From positions 1 through 17,389 of the forward strand of contig JASIBM010000501.1 of the NCBI GenBank assembly GCA_030045175.1: a DNA stretch of 17,389 nucleotides, read 5' to 3'. The notes beneath the pieces are model-generated. The model was not told the origin of the DNA, did not search any database, and saw nothing but the letters and a program-made list of their open reading frames with translations. This DNA is from Streptosporangiaceae bacterium (GTDB lineage Bacteria; Actinomycetota; Actinomycetes; Streptosporangiales; Streptosporangiaceae). Numbering within the stretch: the first letter of the stretch is position 1; the number at the start of each line of letters is the position of its first letter. A program made the position numbers and the translations under genes. This document shows positions 1 through 7,881 of the stretch, in pieces.

Positions 1-603
1 TTCTGGGCGTCGGTGGCCCGCTGGTTCAAGGGCGACGACGCGGTCATATTCGACCTGTTCAACGAGCCGTACCCGGAACGGGCCACCGGCAGCGAGACGC
101 AGGGCTGGAAGTGCTGGCGTAATGGTGGCAGTTCATGCCCCGGCATCGGCTACCCCGTGGCGGGGATGCAATCGCTGGTCAACGCGGTCCGATCGACCGG
201 CGCCCGGAACGTGATCATGCTCGGCGGACTCGGCTACGCCAACGACCTGACCCAGTGGATGCGCTACAAGCCGTTCGACCCCGCCCACAACCTGGCCGCC
301 TCGTGGCATTCCTACAACTTCAACGCCTGCTCGACGACGTCGTGCTGGAACAGCCAGATCGCGCCGGTCATGGCCAAGTACCCGGTCATCGCGGGCGAGA
401 TCGGCGAGGGCGACTGCGCGGACGGCTACATCGACGCCCTCATGGCCTGGATGGACGCCAGGCACGCCAGCTACCTGGCCTGGACCTGGGACGACTGGCC
501 CGGTGCGTGCGCCAGCGGCCCGGCCCTGATCACCAGCTACAACGGAACGCCGACCCCGTACGGCGCGGGGTACCGCGCGCACCTGCTCGCGCTCAGGTCC
601 TGA
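1..603 (+). CDS. Glycoside hydrolase family 5 (cellulase-like), C-terminal part
   Basis: Open at the left edge; 200 residues are visible before the TGA at 601-603. The frame continues upstream of the first GTG (position 13), so that GTG is not taken as the start. FDLFNEPY near residue 20 carries the Asn-Glu of the family-5 acid/base, and VIAGEIGE near residue 130 carries the probable nucleophile Glu. WHSYNF (about 103) and the Trp-rich WTWDDW (about 162) fit the active-site cleft of a clan GH-A TIM barrel. Members hydrolyse beta-1,4 or related beta-glucans and are usually secreted; the signal peptide and any binding module would lie outside the window. Cysteines in WKCW, SSCP, NACS and SCWN suggest disulfides, as expected outside the cell. 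Exact substrate cannot be told. The gene ends 18 bp before the convergent permease. Confidence 0.85.
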   Translation, partial: FWASVARWFKGDDAVIFDLFNEPYPERATGSETQGWKCWRNGGSSCPGIGYPVAGMQSLVNAVRSTGARNVIMLGGLGYANDLTQWMRYKPFDPAHNLAASWHSYNFNACSTTSCWNSQIAPVMAKYPVIAGEIGEGDCADGYIDALMAWMDARHASYLAWTWDDWPGACASGPALITSYNGTPTPYGAGYRAHLLALRS

Positions 604-626
604 CGGTGATCCCGGCGCCGGTCAGG
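599..626. terminator. Hairpin between convergent genes
   Basis: CCTGACGG (599-606) can pair with CCGGTCAGG (618-626) with one bulged base around an 11-nt loop. The hairpin covers the stop codons of both the hydrolase and the permease, so it could end transcription in both directions. No T tract follows, which is common in actinobacteria. Confidence 0.45.
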
Positions 627-2247
627 TGCTCGGGTCGGATACCTCGCCGATGCCCATTTCCTGCGCGATCGGTACCTTGACCGCGTGCCGCCTCGTCCGA
701 GTCCCGGCGATGTAGAACAGGACTCCTATCACCAGCAGTACGGCCAACGGGATGACCTGCGACATCTCGAACTGCCAGCGGGTGAAGCCGGCGGGCAGCG
801 AGCTATTCGGGTTGCCGTGCTGGCCGAACCAGTTCACCCCGAATCCCGGGTAGACCAGGACGACGGACGCGAAGATCGCCCAGAGCGTGCACAGCCCGCC
901 GACGATCCAGACCATCGGCATTCCGCCAGGCACCCGGTATGGCCGCGGCACGTGCGGGTGGGACAGCCGGAGTTTGACCAGCGCGGGGAAGATGACGATG
1001 TAGGAGATGGTCGTGGTCGAGATGACCAGGCCGAGCACAACCACGAAGTACTTCAGCGCGTTGCCGCCGGTGATGGCGAACGCGAGCACCATGACGGCCG
1101 TGGCGGCGATCCCGGAGCATATGTTCACGGCGATGGGGGTGCCGAACCTTGCCGAGAACCGGCCCATGAAGCGCGGCGCGGCGCCGTCCAGCGCGGCCAT
1201 GGCCTGCGCCCGGTCCGCGCCCATGATCCACGTGGTGCCGCTGGTCAGAAGCGCCAGCACGAACGCGATGGCGATCACGTAGCCGAGTGCCTTCCCTGCT
1301 CCGGTGAGGACGGGAGTCCCGTTCGCCGCGACATGGCCGCCATAGACGGTGAACACGGACTTGATGGCGGCCAGGAATCCGGTCAGGCCGGTGATCTGGC
1401 TCTTGGGCAGCAGCAACAGGATCGCCAGGATCGGCAGCCCGTAGAGCAGCAGCGTTCCCACGGCGGATCGGGCCACCCCGAGCGGAACGTCGCGCTGCGG
1501 GTTCTTCATCTCCTCGCCCGCGGCGCTGGGCAGCTCGAAGCCGACGTAGTTGAAGATCAGCACCGGCACGGCGGCGATGAATATCGCGTAGCTCGGCAGG
1601 AAGGCACGGCCGCCGAACGTGTCGTGGATGCCGTTCTTGATCGCGTAGATCACGACCGTGATCGTGAAGAAGCCGAGCAGCAGGGACCGCATGAACGCGC
1701 CAATCGTCGGCACCCACTTGCCGACGCTGAAGGAGATGATCGCCGCGACGATGGTGAACCAGATGAACGCCACGACGAACAGCACGTCCAGGATGGACGA
1801 ACCGCCGAGTACCGAGATCTTCGCGCCGGGCAGGGACCTGCCGTTGTTGAAGAACTCCTCGATGGCCGTCAGCGCGGTGATGCCTAGCGTTCCGCCCACC
1901 CAGATCGGGTTGGACACCCAGTAGATCAGCCCGTTCACCGCAGCTACTCCGCGCCCCCAGGCCATCCTGGTCCAGATGTACGGGCCGCCCTCCTCGGGGA
2001 ACGCCGTCCCCAGCTCGGCGATCAGCAACGCGTAAGGAACGAAGAACAGGACGGCGAGGAAGATGAGCCACGTGAACGCCTGCGGCCCGTTGCTCGCAAC
2101 CGCGCCAAGCGTGTCAACCCCGACCAGCGTGCAGATCAGGAAGAACAAGATGTCGAAGCGAGCGAAATGCTTGCGCAGCTTCTTCTTTTCCGCCAGCGCA
2201 TCAGTGGTAGTGACGTCCATGAGATCGGCTGGTGCCGCTGTCGCCAT
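622..2247 (-). CDS. APC-superfamily amino acid permease
   Basis: 541 residues, the usual size for an amino acid/polyamine/organocation (APC) transporter with about 12 membrane helices. A charged cytoplasmic N-terminus (residues 1-30, KKKLRKHFARFD) precedes the first hydrophobic helix. FPEEGGPYIW at residues 83-92 matches the conserved segment after TM2 in APC transporters, and FNYVGFELPSAAGEEMKNPQRDVP further on matches the TM6/loop signature of the glutamate/GABA-antiporter and amino acid permease groups (quoted here only as a landmark around FNYVGFE). It should move an amino acid or amine across the plasma membrane; the substrate is not readable. The ATG at 2245-2247 is preceded by GGAGGG at five bases, so the start is firm. 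It lies 54 bp downstream of two small same-strand genes and may be co-transcribed with them. Confidence 0.85.
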   Translation of the reverse strand: MATAAPADLMDVTTTDALAEKKKLRKHFARFDILFFLICTLVGVDTLGAVASNGPQAFTWLIFLAVLFFVPYALLIAELGTAFPEEGGPYIWTRMAWGRGVAAVNGLIYWVSNPIWVGGTLGITALTAIEEFFNNGRSLPGAKISVLGGSSILDVLFVVAFIWFTIVAAIISFSVGKWVPTIGAFMRSLLLGFFTITVVIYAIKNGIHDTFGGRAFLPSYAIFIAAVPVLIFNYVGFELPSAAGEEMKNPQRDVPLGVARSAVGTLLLYGLPILAILLLLPKSQITGLTGFLAAIKSVFTVYGGHVAANGTPVLTGAGKALGYVIAIAFVLALLTSGTTWIMGADRAQAMAALDGAAPRFMGRFSARFGTPIAVNICSGIAATAVMVLAFAITGGNALKYFVVVLGLVISTTTISYIVIFPALVKLRLSHPHVPRPYRVPGGMPMVWIVGGLCTLWAIFASVVLVYPGFGVNWFGQHGNPNSSLPAGFTRWQFEMSQVIPLAVLLVIGVLFYIAGTRTRRHAVKVPIAQEMGIGEVSDPST

Positions 2248-2301
2248 GGCATTCCCTCCGTCCGCAGCCCGCCAGCCGCCCGCGTCCTGGCCACCGGATC
2301 T

Positions 2302-2613
2302 TCACTCAGCGGCTCCAGCGCGATCGTGGACATGTTCGATCTTCATGCTGATCCCATCCCGCTGAAAGCTATGGAATTGCCATAGTACCAATTCGTATGC
2401 CGAATCCGCGCTCGCCGCTGTGCCGAAATGCAGGTCCAGGCTGATCTCATCGGTCGCGTCAGGATAGATTTTACCTATCTGGCCTGATCCATTCTCATGA
2501 CGACGAATAGAGACGATTCCGATGTCGTCGGAAAGCTCGAAGCTCCGGACGAAACCATCGAGTTCCACGGCTCCAGCGGTGATCCGAAGGATTGTAGGTT
2601 CATTGACGCTCAC
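2302..2613 (-). CDS. Small hypothetical protein, 103 residues
   Basis: I do not recognise a family. The reading frame extends further upstream, but the GTG at 2611-2613 is preceded by AAGGAG at the right distance and gives MSVNEPTILRITAG, so this start is preferred. The product is acidic, soluble and probably beta-rich, with alternating segments such as ILRITAGAVELDGFV, IGIVSIRRH and SLDLHFG, and a C-terminal MKIEHVHDR. It has no signal peptide or membrane segment. Its first 14 bases overlap the end of the upstream small gene, which points to translational coupling, and the permease start follows 54 bp downstream. Base composition is lower in GC than the neighbours. It could be an accessory or regulatory partner of the upstream protein; function unknown. 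Confidence 0.65.
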   Translation of the reverse strand: MSVNEPTILRITAGAVELDGFVRSFELSDDIGIVSIRRHENGSGQIGKIYPDATDEISLDLHFGTAASADSAYELVLWQFHSFQRDGISMKIEHVHDRAGAAE

Positions 2614-2914
2614 GACTCTCTCCTTTTGATCCTTGGAACTCGCCGGCCGACTGTCCGGTTTCGATCGGTGGCTGATCATGCTCCAGAATTATCCACAACC
2701 AGGCACGTGGCGTCGGAAATTCATCCGTGCCGTCAGGTCCGTCGTCCTGGCCGTCTCTTCGCAGGATGACCTGGGTGGATTCTGGTTTGCCACCCTGCCG
2801 TTGGCCGGGCGGAGCGTTGGGGTCGGGCACTGCATCTCCTCCGATGCATTTGCGAGATTCAGCCGGTCCGCTTCTCCCTCGTAACCGCTCCCGTAACTGG
2901 TCGCGCAGGATCAT
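2600..2914 (-). CDS. Small hypothetical protein, 104 residues, with TTA codons
   Basis: No family recognised. The ATG at 2912-2914 has AAGGGAG four bases upstream, a strong ribosome binding site. The protein opens with a basic helix (MILRDQLRERLRGR), has a polar, Gly/Pro/Asp-rich middle that is probably disordered, then one hydrophobic patch (PRAWLWIILEHD) at about residues 69-80 and a charged tail. Leu7 and Leu11 are both TTA, a codon rare in high-GC actinomycetes and in Streptomyces dependent on the bldA tRNA. The stop overlaps the start of the next gene by 14 bp. It faces the 637-residue gene across a 219-bp region. The good binding site and coupled overlap favour a real gene, but codon bias is weak, so doubt remains. 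Confidence 0.55.
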   Translation of the reverse strand: MILRDQLRERLRGRSGPAESRKCIGGDAVPDPNAPPGQRQGGKPESTQVILRRDGQDDGPDGTDEFPTPRAWLWIILEHDQPPIETGQSAGEFQGSKGESRERQ

Positions 2915-3015
2915 CGGACTCCCTTAGCATGCCCGACCGACTCGCTCGATACAACGATTCAACCGCTTCCCCTTGCAAATCGAGTTGCACATTCTGCAAG
3001 TTTGAGCATAGCCAT

Positions 3016-3066
3016 CATAACGCTGTGTCCACGGGCCATAACGGTCGGTAGAGTTGGATCATAACG
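3016..3066. repeat. Three CATAACG direct repeats in a divergent control region
   Basis: CATAACG occurs at 3016-3022, 3037-3043 and 3060-3066, start-to-start spacing 21 and 23 bp, about two helical turns. The second and third copies share more bases downstream (CATAACGG, then GGTAGA). They lie between the divergent starts at 2914 and 3134, in DNA more AT-rich than its surroundings. This fits a regulator that binds one face of the helix. No clear -35/-10 pair could be assigned here. Confidence 0.45.
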
Positions 3067-3133
3067 GGTCTGGTAGATTGTCTTAACACCTTGCCTGCCC
3101 AGCGAGTCGGCCACCATTTCGGAGATAGCGACG

Positions 3134-5047
3134 ATGCCCAACGGCGGCGATCGGATAGATCGAATTAATCATGATATTACTGATATTAGTTCGACAAAGC
3201 AGCTGCTGTGCTATGCCGCGGCGGGCCAGCTTGAGCATGTGGCGATGCAGCAAAGGGCGGCGAACCACGGCCGGGTCGTCCTCTCCCAGGGCCGGATCGC
3301 TCAGGGCGCGGGGTTCGGCGGCAATAGCCGGATCGCGGGAGCCAACCTGTCCGCTGCCCTTCGGAACGGCCTGAGCCTGCAGAAGCTACATGACCTCGAC
3401 GAGATCATGGGCGCGGTGGCGCCGGACCTGGAACGTACCGGCGGCCTGTCGTCCTTGGATCTCCGGCTGTCCGGCGAGCGACGCGCTGAGCTTAAGGGCA
3501 GCATGACCGCGCATGTCCCGCCGAGCTGGACCAGGAAGGTACTCCAGGACCCGCCCGCCGGTGACGTCGGAGTGCTGATCCAGGCCTCGGCGTTGCTGTC
3601 CGCGTTCATCTCAGCCGATAAATTGGGCTTTGCTGGCTCGGTCGCGCGCATTCGTGACCGCTACAGTCAGGAGCTGGACGTGCTGGTCCGGCGGCTGATT
3701 CTTATCTCGGACGGGCCGCCGACGCCGCGCAACTACGATGCGCAGGTATTGATCGGCATGCTGGCGAGCTATGCCTTCGAGCAGATGCAGGAACTCCTTG
3801 AGGACGAGCTGCGTGACTCGCCGCTCGGATTCCGAGTGTGGCGGGCGATCACGAAACTGGTCAGGCTCAGCGGCCAGGAAGCGCACGCAGACGCCCTGAA
3901 GAGATGGGTCCGCTTGCTGGTGATGGACGCCGAGGAGCTACGCAAGCGCAGCCTGTACCCAGGCCGGGGACTGGACCTCGAGCTCGCGATCTCAATTCCT
4001 GACGCCTGGTCCCCGCCGGGAGACGACTGGGCAGGCGCCGCGCTGCTCGCCAGGGCCCGGGAGCACGAAGCGACCATCAGGGAGCGCGGCACTGCGGTCA
4101 TGGGGTTGTGGCAGCGTGCAATCAGCCGGCAGCGGGCCGACCAGGAGCAGACCGAGCGGCACCTGCGAGAGCTGATCGCTGAGTTCCGCGATGGTAAATC
4201 ACGGCCGGACGCACCGGCCGGGCTCAATTGGATCGCCGCGACGCTCGAGCATTCCATGGACAGACGCATAGCGGTATGCAACGAGTTCCCTGACGTGGAC
4301 CAGCAATGGTTCCGGCGCGTTCAGGAGGCCGCAGACAAGATCGACGTGCCTGAGCATCTCCTGAAGGGGACTCGGCGCCTGTTCTGGCACATGATATTGC
4401 AGAACGCCGGGGTCTACCGCCGCCATGCGGTCGAGACAGTTGTCACCAGCGGGTGGAACGAGCCCGTCGCCAGGGCGCTGGGATCCCTGCTGAAATATGA
4501 GACCGACGAGACGTGGCTGCGGATTCGCGCTGAGTTCGCCCTAGGACTCATGCAAAATCAGTCAATGCCGGTCCTGAAAGACCTGACCACCGCCTGCGAA
4601 CATGCTTACGACAACCTACGGCCCGCCATGGACGGCCCGGACGGTAAGCCCTCGCGGACGCAGGTCATTGAGATGCATTCCGCGCTCTTCGCAGTGGCCG
4701 ATTGCTTCGGCGTCACCGGCGCGGAGGACCGCGCCCGGCGCATCAGGACCAATATTGAACACATACTAAAATACCTCGCGGAAATGGAGCCCGGCCGCGG
4801 GATGATCGTGGCCGGGGCCACCAGGGCCGCTGCCTATGCCCTCACGATGACGGCTCAGCCCAGCCAGCCGGGCGGTCCGCCTGACCTGTCCAAGGTGCTG
4901 CTTGAGAAGCTAAGCCGGCATCCGGATCCCGTCACGGCCAGGCTCAGCAGATGGGCACTGAGCTTTCGGTTCGCTGACGACGGAGCGATCCGTCCGTTGC
5001 TGGGCGCCGCTGTCGTGGAGCATGACGCCCCGCACGCCGGAGGCTGA
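3134..5047 (+). CDS. Unknown 637-residue helical protein, possible N-terminal helix-turn-helix
   Basis: Not a family I can name with confidence. The ATG at 3134 has GGAG nine bases upstream. Residues 1-50 look unlike the rest and their DNA is AT-rich with an inverted repeat, so a later start such as GTG 3239 or ATG 3245 is possible. Residues about 55-98, around ANLSAALRNGLSLQKLHDLD, have the spacing of the last helices of an XRE/lambda-repressor-type HTH, though this is a weak match. From about residue 120 the protein is alpha-helical throughout, with LVRRLILIS, a charged heptad-like stretch near QRADQEQTERHLRELIAE and repeat-like helices to the end, suggesting a TPR- or HEAT-like scaffold. 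No Walker motif, signal peptide or membrane segment is seen. It is divergent from two small unknown genes and may form a unit with them. Confidence 0.8.
   Translation: MPNGGDRIDRINHDITDISSTKQLLCYAAAGQLEHVAMQQRAANHGRVVLSQGRIAQGAGFGGNSRIAGANLSAALRNGLSLQKLHDLDEIMGAVAPDLERTGGLSSLDLRLSGERRAELKGSMTAHVPPSWTRKVLQDPPAGDVGVLIQASALLSAFISADKLGFAGSVARIRDRYSQELDVLVRRLILISDGPPTPRNYDAQVLIGMLASYAFEQMQELLEDELRDSPLGFRVWRAITKLVRLSGQEAHADALKRWVRLLVMDAEELRKRSLYPGRGLDLELAISIPDAWSPPGDDWAGAALLARAREHEATIRERGTAVMGLWQRAISRQRADQEQTERHLRELIAEFRDGKSRPDAPAGLNWIAATLEHSMDRRIAVCNEFPDVDQQWFRRVQEAADKIDVPEHLLKGTRRLFWHMILQNAGVYRRHAVETVVTSGWNEPVARALGSLLKYETDETWLRIRAEFALGLMQNQSMPVLKDLTTACEHAYDNLRPAMDGPDGKPSRTQVIEMHSALFAVADCFGVTGAEDRARRIRTNIEHILKYLAEMEPGRGMIVAGATRAAAYALTMTAQPSQPGGPPDLSKVLLEKLSRHPDPVTARLSRWALSFRFADDGAIRPLLGAAVVEHDAPHAGG
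3160..3194. repeat. AT-rich inverted repeat at the 5' end of the 637-residue gene
   Basis: TCGAATTAAT (3160-3169) is complementary to ATTAGTTCGA (3185-3194) at nine of ten positions, with a 15-nt spacer that contains GATATTA twice. Such AT-rich palindromic DNA is out of place in a high-GC coding region. It could be an operator, or a sign that translation really begins downstream. Confidence 0.4.
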
Positions 5048-5057
5048 CCGGGCCGGA

Positions 5058-5103
5058 CGCATCCTGCTGTGGGCTGCTATGGAATGTGCCTCAGCAGGAT
5101 GCG
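5058..5103. terminator. 12-bp perfect inverted repeat between convergent genes
   Basis: CGCATCCTGCTG (5058-5069) and CAGCAGGATGCG (5092-5103) are perfectly complementary around a 22-nt loop, in which GGC and GCC can pair further. The left arm follows the stop of the 637-residue gene and the right arm lies in the last codons of the lipoprotein gene. This fits a bidirectional intrinsic terminator of the no-U-tract type seen in actinobacteria. Confidence 0.65.
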
Positions 5104-5676
5104 CGCTGCAGCGGCCGCGACTGTACATGGGTTACGCCCTCCGAGCGCGGTGCGCACGTACACGGAGACCTGGACATCCCAGACCGTCACCCCGGGCCCG
5201 TAGACCGCGCACGTTGCGCCGGGACCGGGCGTGCTCGCCACGAATGCCCCGCTGCCAAAGGCCGGGGCGTTGCTGATCGCATACACGCCAGCGGGATTAG
5301 CCAGCGACTGGCGCGCGAGCTGCACGTTCCATGGCCCGGTCGGAGGAATGAAGGGGAAGGTAGCGGCCAGCCCGATCTCCGGTACGGTCTGGCTCGCGTT
5401 CGCGGCGTCGTACAGGCATCCGTCCTTCCTGGCAGAGCGGATGCTGAACGGCAGGCCAGTCACCGCGCTGAGCCGGGCGAGCGACACGCAGTGATACGTG
5501 CGGGCCTCAAAGGCTGCGATCGCTGCCGGGGGCGGGGCAGACAGAGCCGCCGTGGATGATCCGGTCCCAGATGACGAAGGCTTAGCAGCCGATAGCCCGC
5601 CCTGGCTGCTGCACGCTGACAGCAGCCCGAGCGCGATGGCGAGCACGGCAGCGGCAATGGTGTTCCTCAGGTTCAC
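5077..5676 (-). CDS. Secreted lipoprotein, DUF3558-like
   Basis: 199 residues starting with GTG at 5674-5676, preceded by AAGGAG at five bases. The N-terminus is a classic lipoprotein signal: MNLRNT, a hydrophobic run AAAVLAIALG, then the lipobox LLSAC with the lipidated Cys at residue 22. A Ser/Gly/Thr-rich linker (about 23-50) leads to a globular part with paired cysteines (YHCVSLARLSAVTG and KDGCLYD, later ATCAV and NPCTV). Cys followed by a short helix and then KDGC resembles the actinobacterial DUF3558 lipoprotein family, many of which are anchored on the outer face of the membrane; their function is unknown. The family call is from pattern only. It is transcribed alone, away from the two-component genes, and converges with the 637-residue gene over a hairpin. 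Confidence 0.75.
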   Translation of the reverse strand: MNLRNTIAAAVLAIALGLLSACSSQGGLSAAKPSSSGTGSSTAALSAPPPAAIAAFEARTYHCVSLARLSAVTGLPFSIRSARKDGCLYDAANASQTVPEIGLAATFPFIPPTGPWNVQLARQSLANPAGVYAISNAPAFGSGAFVASTPGPGATCAVYGPGVTVWDVQVSVYVRTALGGRNPCTVAAAAARILLRHIP

Positions 5677-5837
5677 GCGATCTCCTTGACCGTCTTGATC
5701 AGCACGGCGAGCAGCCGTTGAGTTGGGCAGGGGTGCGCACCTGCGAGACGAGCACCGATAATGCCGTATTCGCAGGTCAGCTTCAAGTTGCGCGCAAGCG
5801 TGGTGCCAGCGAGAGCCCGCACAGGCCCGCGCCGGGC

Positions 5838-5843
5838 TAGACT
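5838..5843 (+). promoter_or_regulatory. -10 box for leaderless kinase transcript
   Basis: TAGACT fits the actinobacterial TANNNT -10 consensus. Exactly six bases separate it from the GTG start at 5850, and no Shine-Dalgarno sequence lies between. Transcription would begin at or next to the start codon. No good -35 box is visible. Confidence 0.5.
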
Positions 5844-5849
5844 CACCGC

Positions 5850-7037
5850 GTGCTGGGGTCAGTGCCAGAGCGCGTCCGCGGCCCGCTCGCGTGGTGGCGG
5901 TCGCGCGGCGTGCTGCTGCGGGACTCGATCGGCGCGGTGGCCTTCACCGCGGTGGCGCTGCAGCCGGCGCTGGCGCACAACGGGGTGACGCTCGGCGAGC
6001 TGCCGCCCCGCCCGGGCGGGGCGCTGGCCGCAGTGCTCGCGCTGGCGCAAACGCTGCCGCTGGCGGTCCGGCGGAGCTGGCCCGGCGCGTGCCTGGCCGT
6101 GGTGGGCATCGCGTTCGCGATCTACCAGTGCCTGGGGTATCCAGGATCGTTTACGAGCACGGGCCTGATCCTGGCGCTGTACGCGGCCGGGGCGCACGAG
6201 CGCCGGTTCCGGCGTGGCCTGGCGGCCGCCGCCAGCGCGGCCTACGTTGGGCTCGCGATCATGCTCGCCGCCTTGCGGTCGCCGGAGCGCCCGGTGGACT
6301 ACGTCACCTTCTACCTGGTGCTCGCGTGCTGCTGGGCGGCCGGGTCGTTGGTCCGGGCGCGGCAGCTAACCGAGGCGGAACGGCGCCGCCGCGCCGCCGC
6401 GGACGCGGTAGCAGCCGAGCGAGCGCGGATCGCCCGCGAGCTGCACGATGTCGTCACCCATCACGTCACCGCGATGGTCGTGCAGGCAGGCGCCGCCCAG
6501 GTTCTGCTACCCAGCCAGCCTGAGCGGGCCGCCGGCCAGCTCGGCGACATCGGCACCACGGGCCGGCGGGCGCTGGCCGAGCTTCGCTACCTCCTCGGCT
6601 TGCTGGACGCCGGCCCTGCCGTGGACCTGGCACTGGCGGCCGGGCGGCTGCGTGACCTGGTCGACCAGGCCCGGCGGACCGGGCAGCCGGTCGAGCTGGT
6701 GGAGGAGGGCGAGCCGGTGCCACTGGCCGATGCCGCCGGCCTGGCCGCCTACCGGGTGGTGCAGGAGGCGCTCACCAACGCGCTCAAGCACGCTCCCGGC
6801 CGCCGAGCGATGGTGCGGGTTAGTTACGATCCCGGAGGTGTCACCATCGACGTGACCACCGACGGGCCGATCCTCGCCGACGGCGCCTTCGCCACCGGCC
6901 GCGGGCTCGCAGGCTTGCGGGACCGGGTTGGCATGTGCGGCGGCGAGCTGGCGGCTGGCGGCAGCCCTGGCGGCGGGTTCCGCGTCCGCGCCTGGATCCC
7001 GGCTGAGGTGACCGGTGCCGAGCGAGCCCACGCCTAG
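5850..7037 (+). CDS. NarL-type sensor histidine kinase
   Basis: 395 residues. Hydrophobic segments between about 25 and 165 form a membrane sensor region with no large extracellular loop. A charged linker (AERRRRAAADAVAAERARIA) leads to the dimerisation/phosphoacceptor helix ARELHDVVTHHVTAMVV with the likely phospho-His at residue 199 (HisKA_3 type). The ATP-binding domain has the N box YRVVQEALTNALKHA (Asn310) and a G box GRGLAGLRDRV (350-360). It should autophosphorylate and pass phosphate to the response regulator that follows, whose start lies inside this gene (23-bp overlap). The GTG start lacks a ribosome binding site but sits six bases after a TAGACT box, so the mRNA is probably leaderless. 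The signal is unknown. Confidence 0.9.
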   Translation: MLGSVPERVRGPLAWWRSRGVLLRDSIGAVAFTAVALQPALAHNGVTLGELPPRPGGALAAVLALAQTLPLAVRRSWPGACLAVVGIAFAIYQCLGYPGSFTSTGLILALYAAGAHERRFRRGLAAAASAAYVGLAIMLAALRSPERPVDYVTFYLVLACCWAAGSLVRARQLTEAERRRRAAADAVAAERARIARELHDVVTHHVTAMVVQAGAAQVLLPSQPERAAGQLGDIGTTGRRALAELRYLLGLLDAGPAVDLALAAGRLRDLVDQARRTGQPVELVEEGEPVPLADAAGLAAYRVVQEALTNALKHAPGRRAMVRVSYDPGGVTIDVTTDGPILADGAFATGRGLAGLRDRVGMCGGELAAGGSPGGGFRVRAWIPAEVTGAERAHA

Positions 7038-7746
7038 CGACCTTGGCCCCGGCGGACCCGTGGCCGGCCCGCCGATCCGGGTGCTGGTCTGTGACGACCA
7101 GAGCGTTGTGCGGGCCGGCTACGTGACGATCTTCGCAGCCCAGCCTGGCATGGTGGTAGCCGGCGAGGCGAGCAACGGCGCGATGGCCGTCCAGCAAGCT
7201 CAGCGGCTCCGCCCGGATGTTGTCGTGATGGATATCCGGATGCCGGTGCTTGACGGCATCGAAGCGACCCGGCAGCTGGCCGGCCCGTCGGCCGCCGTGC
7301 CCGTCAAGGTGCTCATCGTGACCACCTTCAACCTGGACGAGTACGTATACCGGGCGCTGAGGGCCGGGGCGAGTGGCTTCCTGCTCAAAGACGCCCCGCC
7401 CGCTGAGCTCGTCGCCGCGGTCCGCATCGTCGCCGCGGGCGAGTCGCTGCTGGCACCCGCCGTCACCCGCCGGCTCATCGGCCGCTACGCCGCGCGGATC
7501 CGGCCGGCCGACCCTGCCGAGCCCGGTTCGGGTCACCCGCTGGGCGACCTGACCCCGCGCGAGCGCCAGGTGCTCGCGCTGATCGCCGCGGGGATGTCCA
7601 ACGCGGAGATCGCCGCCGCGATGGTCATCAGCGCGGAGACGGTGAAGACCTACGTGTCGCGCATCCTGGCCAAGCTCGGCCTGCGGGACCGGGTGCAGGC
7701 AGTGGTGTTCGCCTACCAGGAGGGCCTGGTCTCCACCCAGGGCTGA
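7015..7746 (+). CDS. NarL/LuxR-family response regulator
   Basis: 243 residues. The receiver domain (about 21-135) has the acidic pair DD at 27-28, the phospho-acceptor Asp73 in VVVMDIRMP, the Thr103/Thr104 switch position in IVTTF and Lys125 in FLLKDA. A linker of about 40 residues leads to a LuxR-type DNA-binding domain (about 178-235) with LTPRERQVLALIAAGMSN and the recognition helix around SAETVKTYVSRILAKL. It is the partner of the kinase upstream. Its GTG start overlaps the kinase gene by 23 bp, with GAGGTG just upstream, so translation is likely coupled. An N-terminal extension of about 20 Gly/Pro-rich residues before the receiver is unusual and may mean a slightly later start. Targets are unknown; the membrane protein that follows is a candidate. 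Confidence 0.92.
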   Translation: MPSEPTPSDLGPGGPVAGPPIRVLVCDDQSVVRAGYVTIFAAQPGMVVAGEASNGAMAVQQAQRLRPDVVVMDIRMPVLDGIEATRQLAGPSAAVPVKVLIVTTFNLDEYVYRALRAGASGFLLKDAPPAELVAAVRIVAAGESLLAPAVTRRLIGRYAARIRPADPAEPGSGHPLGDLTPRERQVLALIAAGMSNAEIAAAMVISAETVKTYVSRILAKLGLRDRVQAVVFAYQEGLVSTQG

Positions 7747-7881
7747 CCGGGGCGAGGGACGGCATCCCCCGCGAGAGCTACCCCCTATCGCCCGCTGGCG
7801 GGTGATGCCCCGCGCCAGGGAGGATCCGTAGCGTTCCCGGTGATGCGCGGCACAGTGCCGCGCCCGCCGGAAGGACCCGCG

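Noticed and set aside
685..1887. 400-codon plus-strand open frame
   Set aside because: Antisense to the permease, whose motifs and ribosome binding site are clear; its product is charged and Gln/Asp/Arg-rich with no domain.
2959..3141. 60-codon minus-strand frame in the divergent intergenic region
   Set aside because: TTG start without a ribosome binding site, and its codons are built from the CATAACG repeats; more likely control DNA.
7761..7809. Hairpin after the response regulator (GGCATC pairing with GATGCC)
   Set aside because: Only six pairs with a long loop in very GC-rich DNA; not strong enough to call a terminator.
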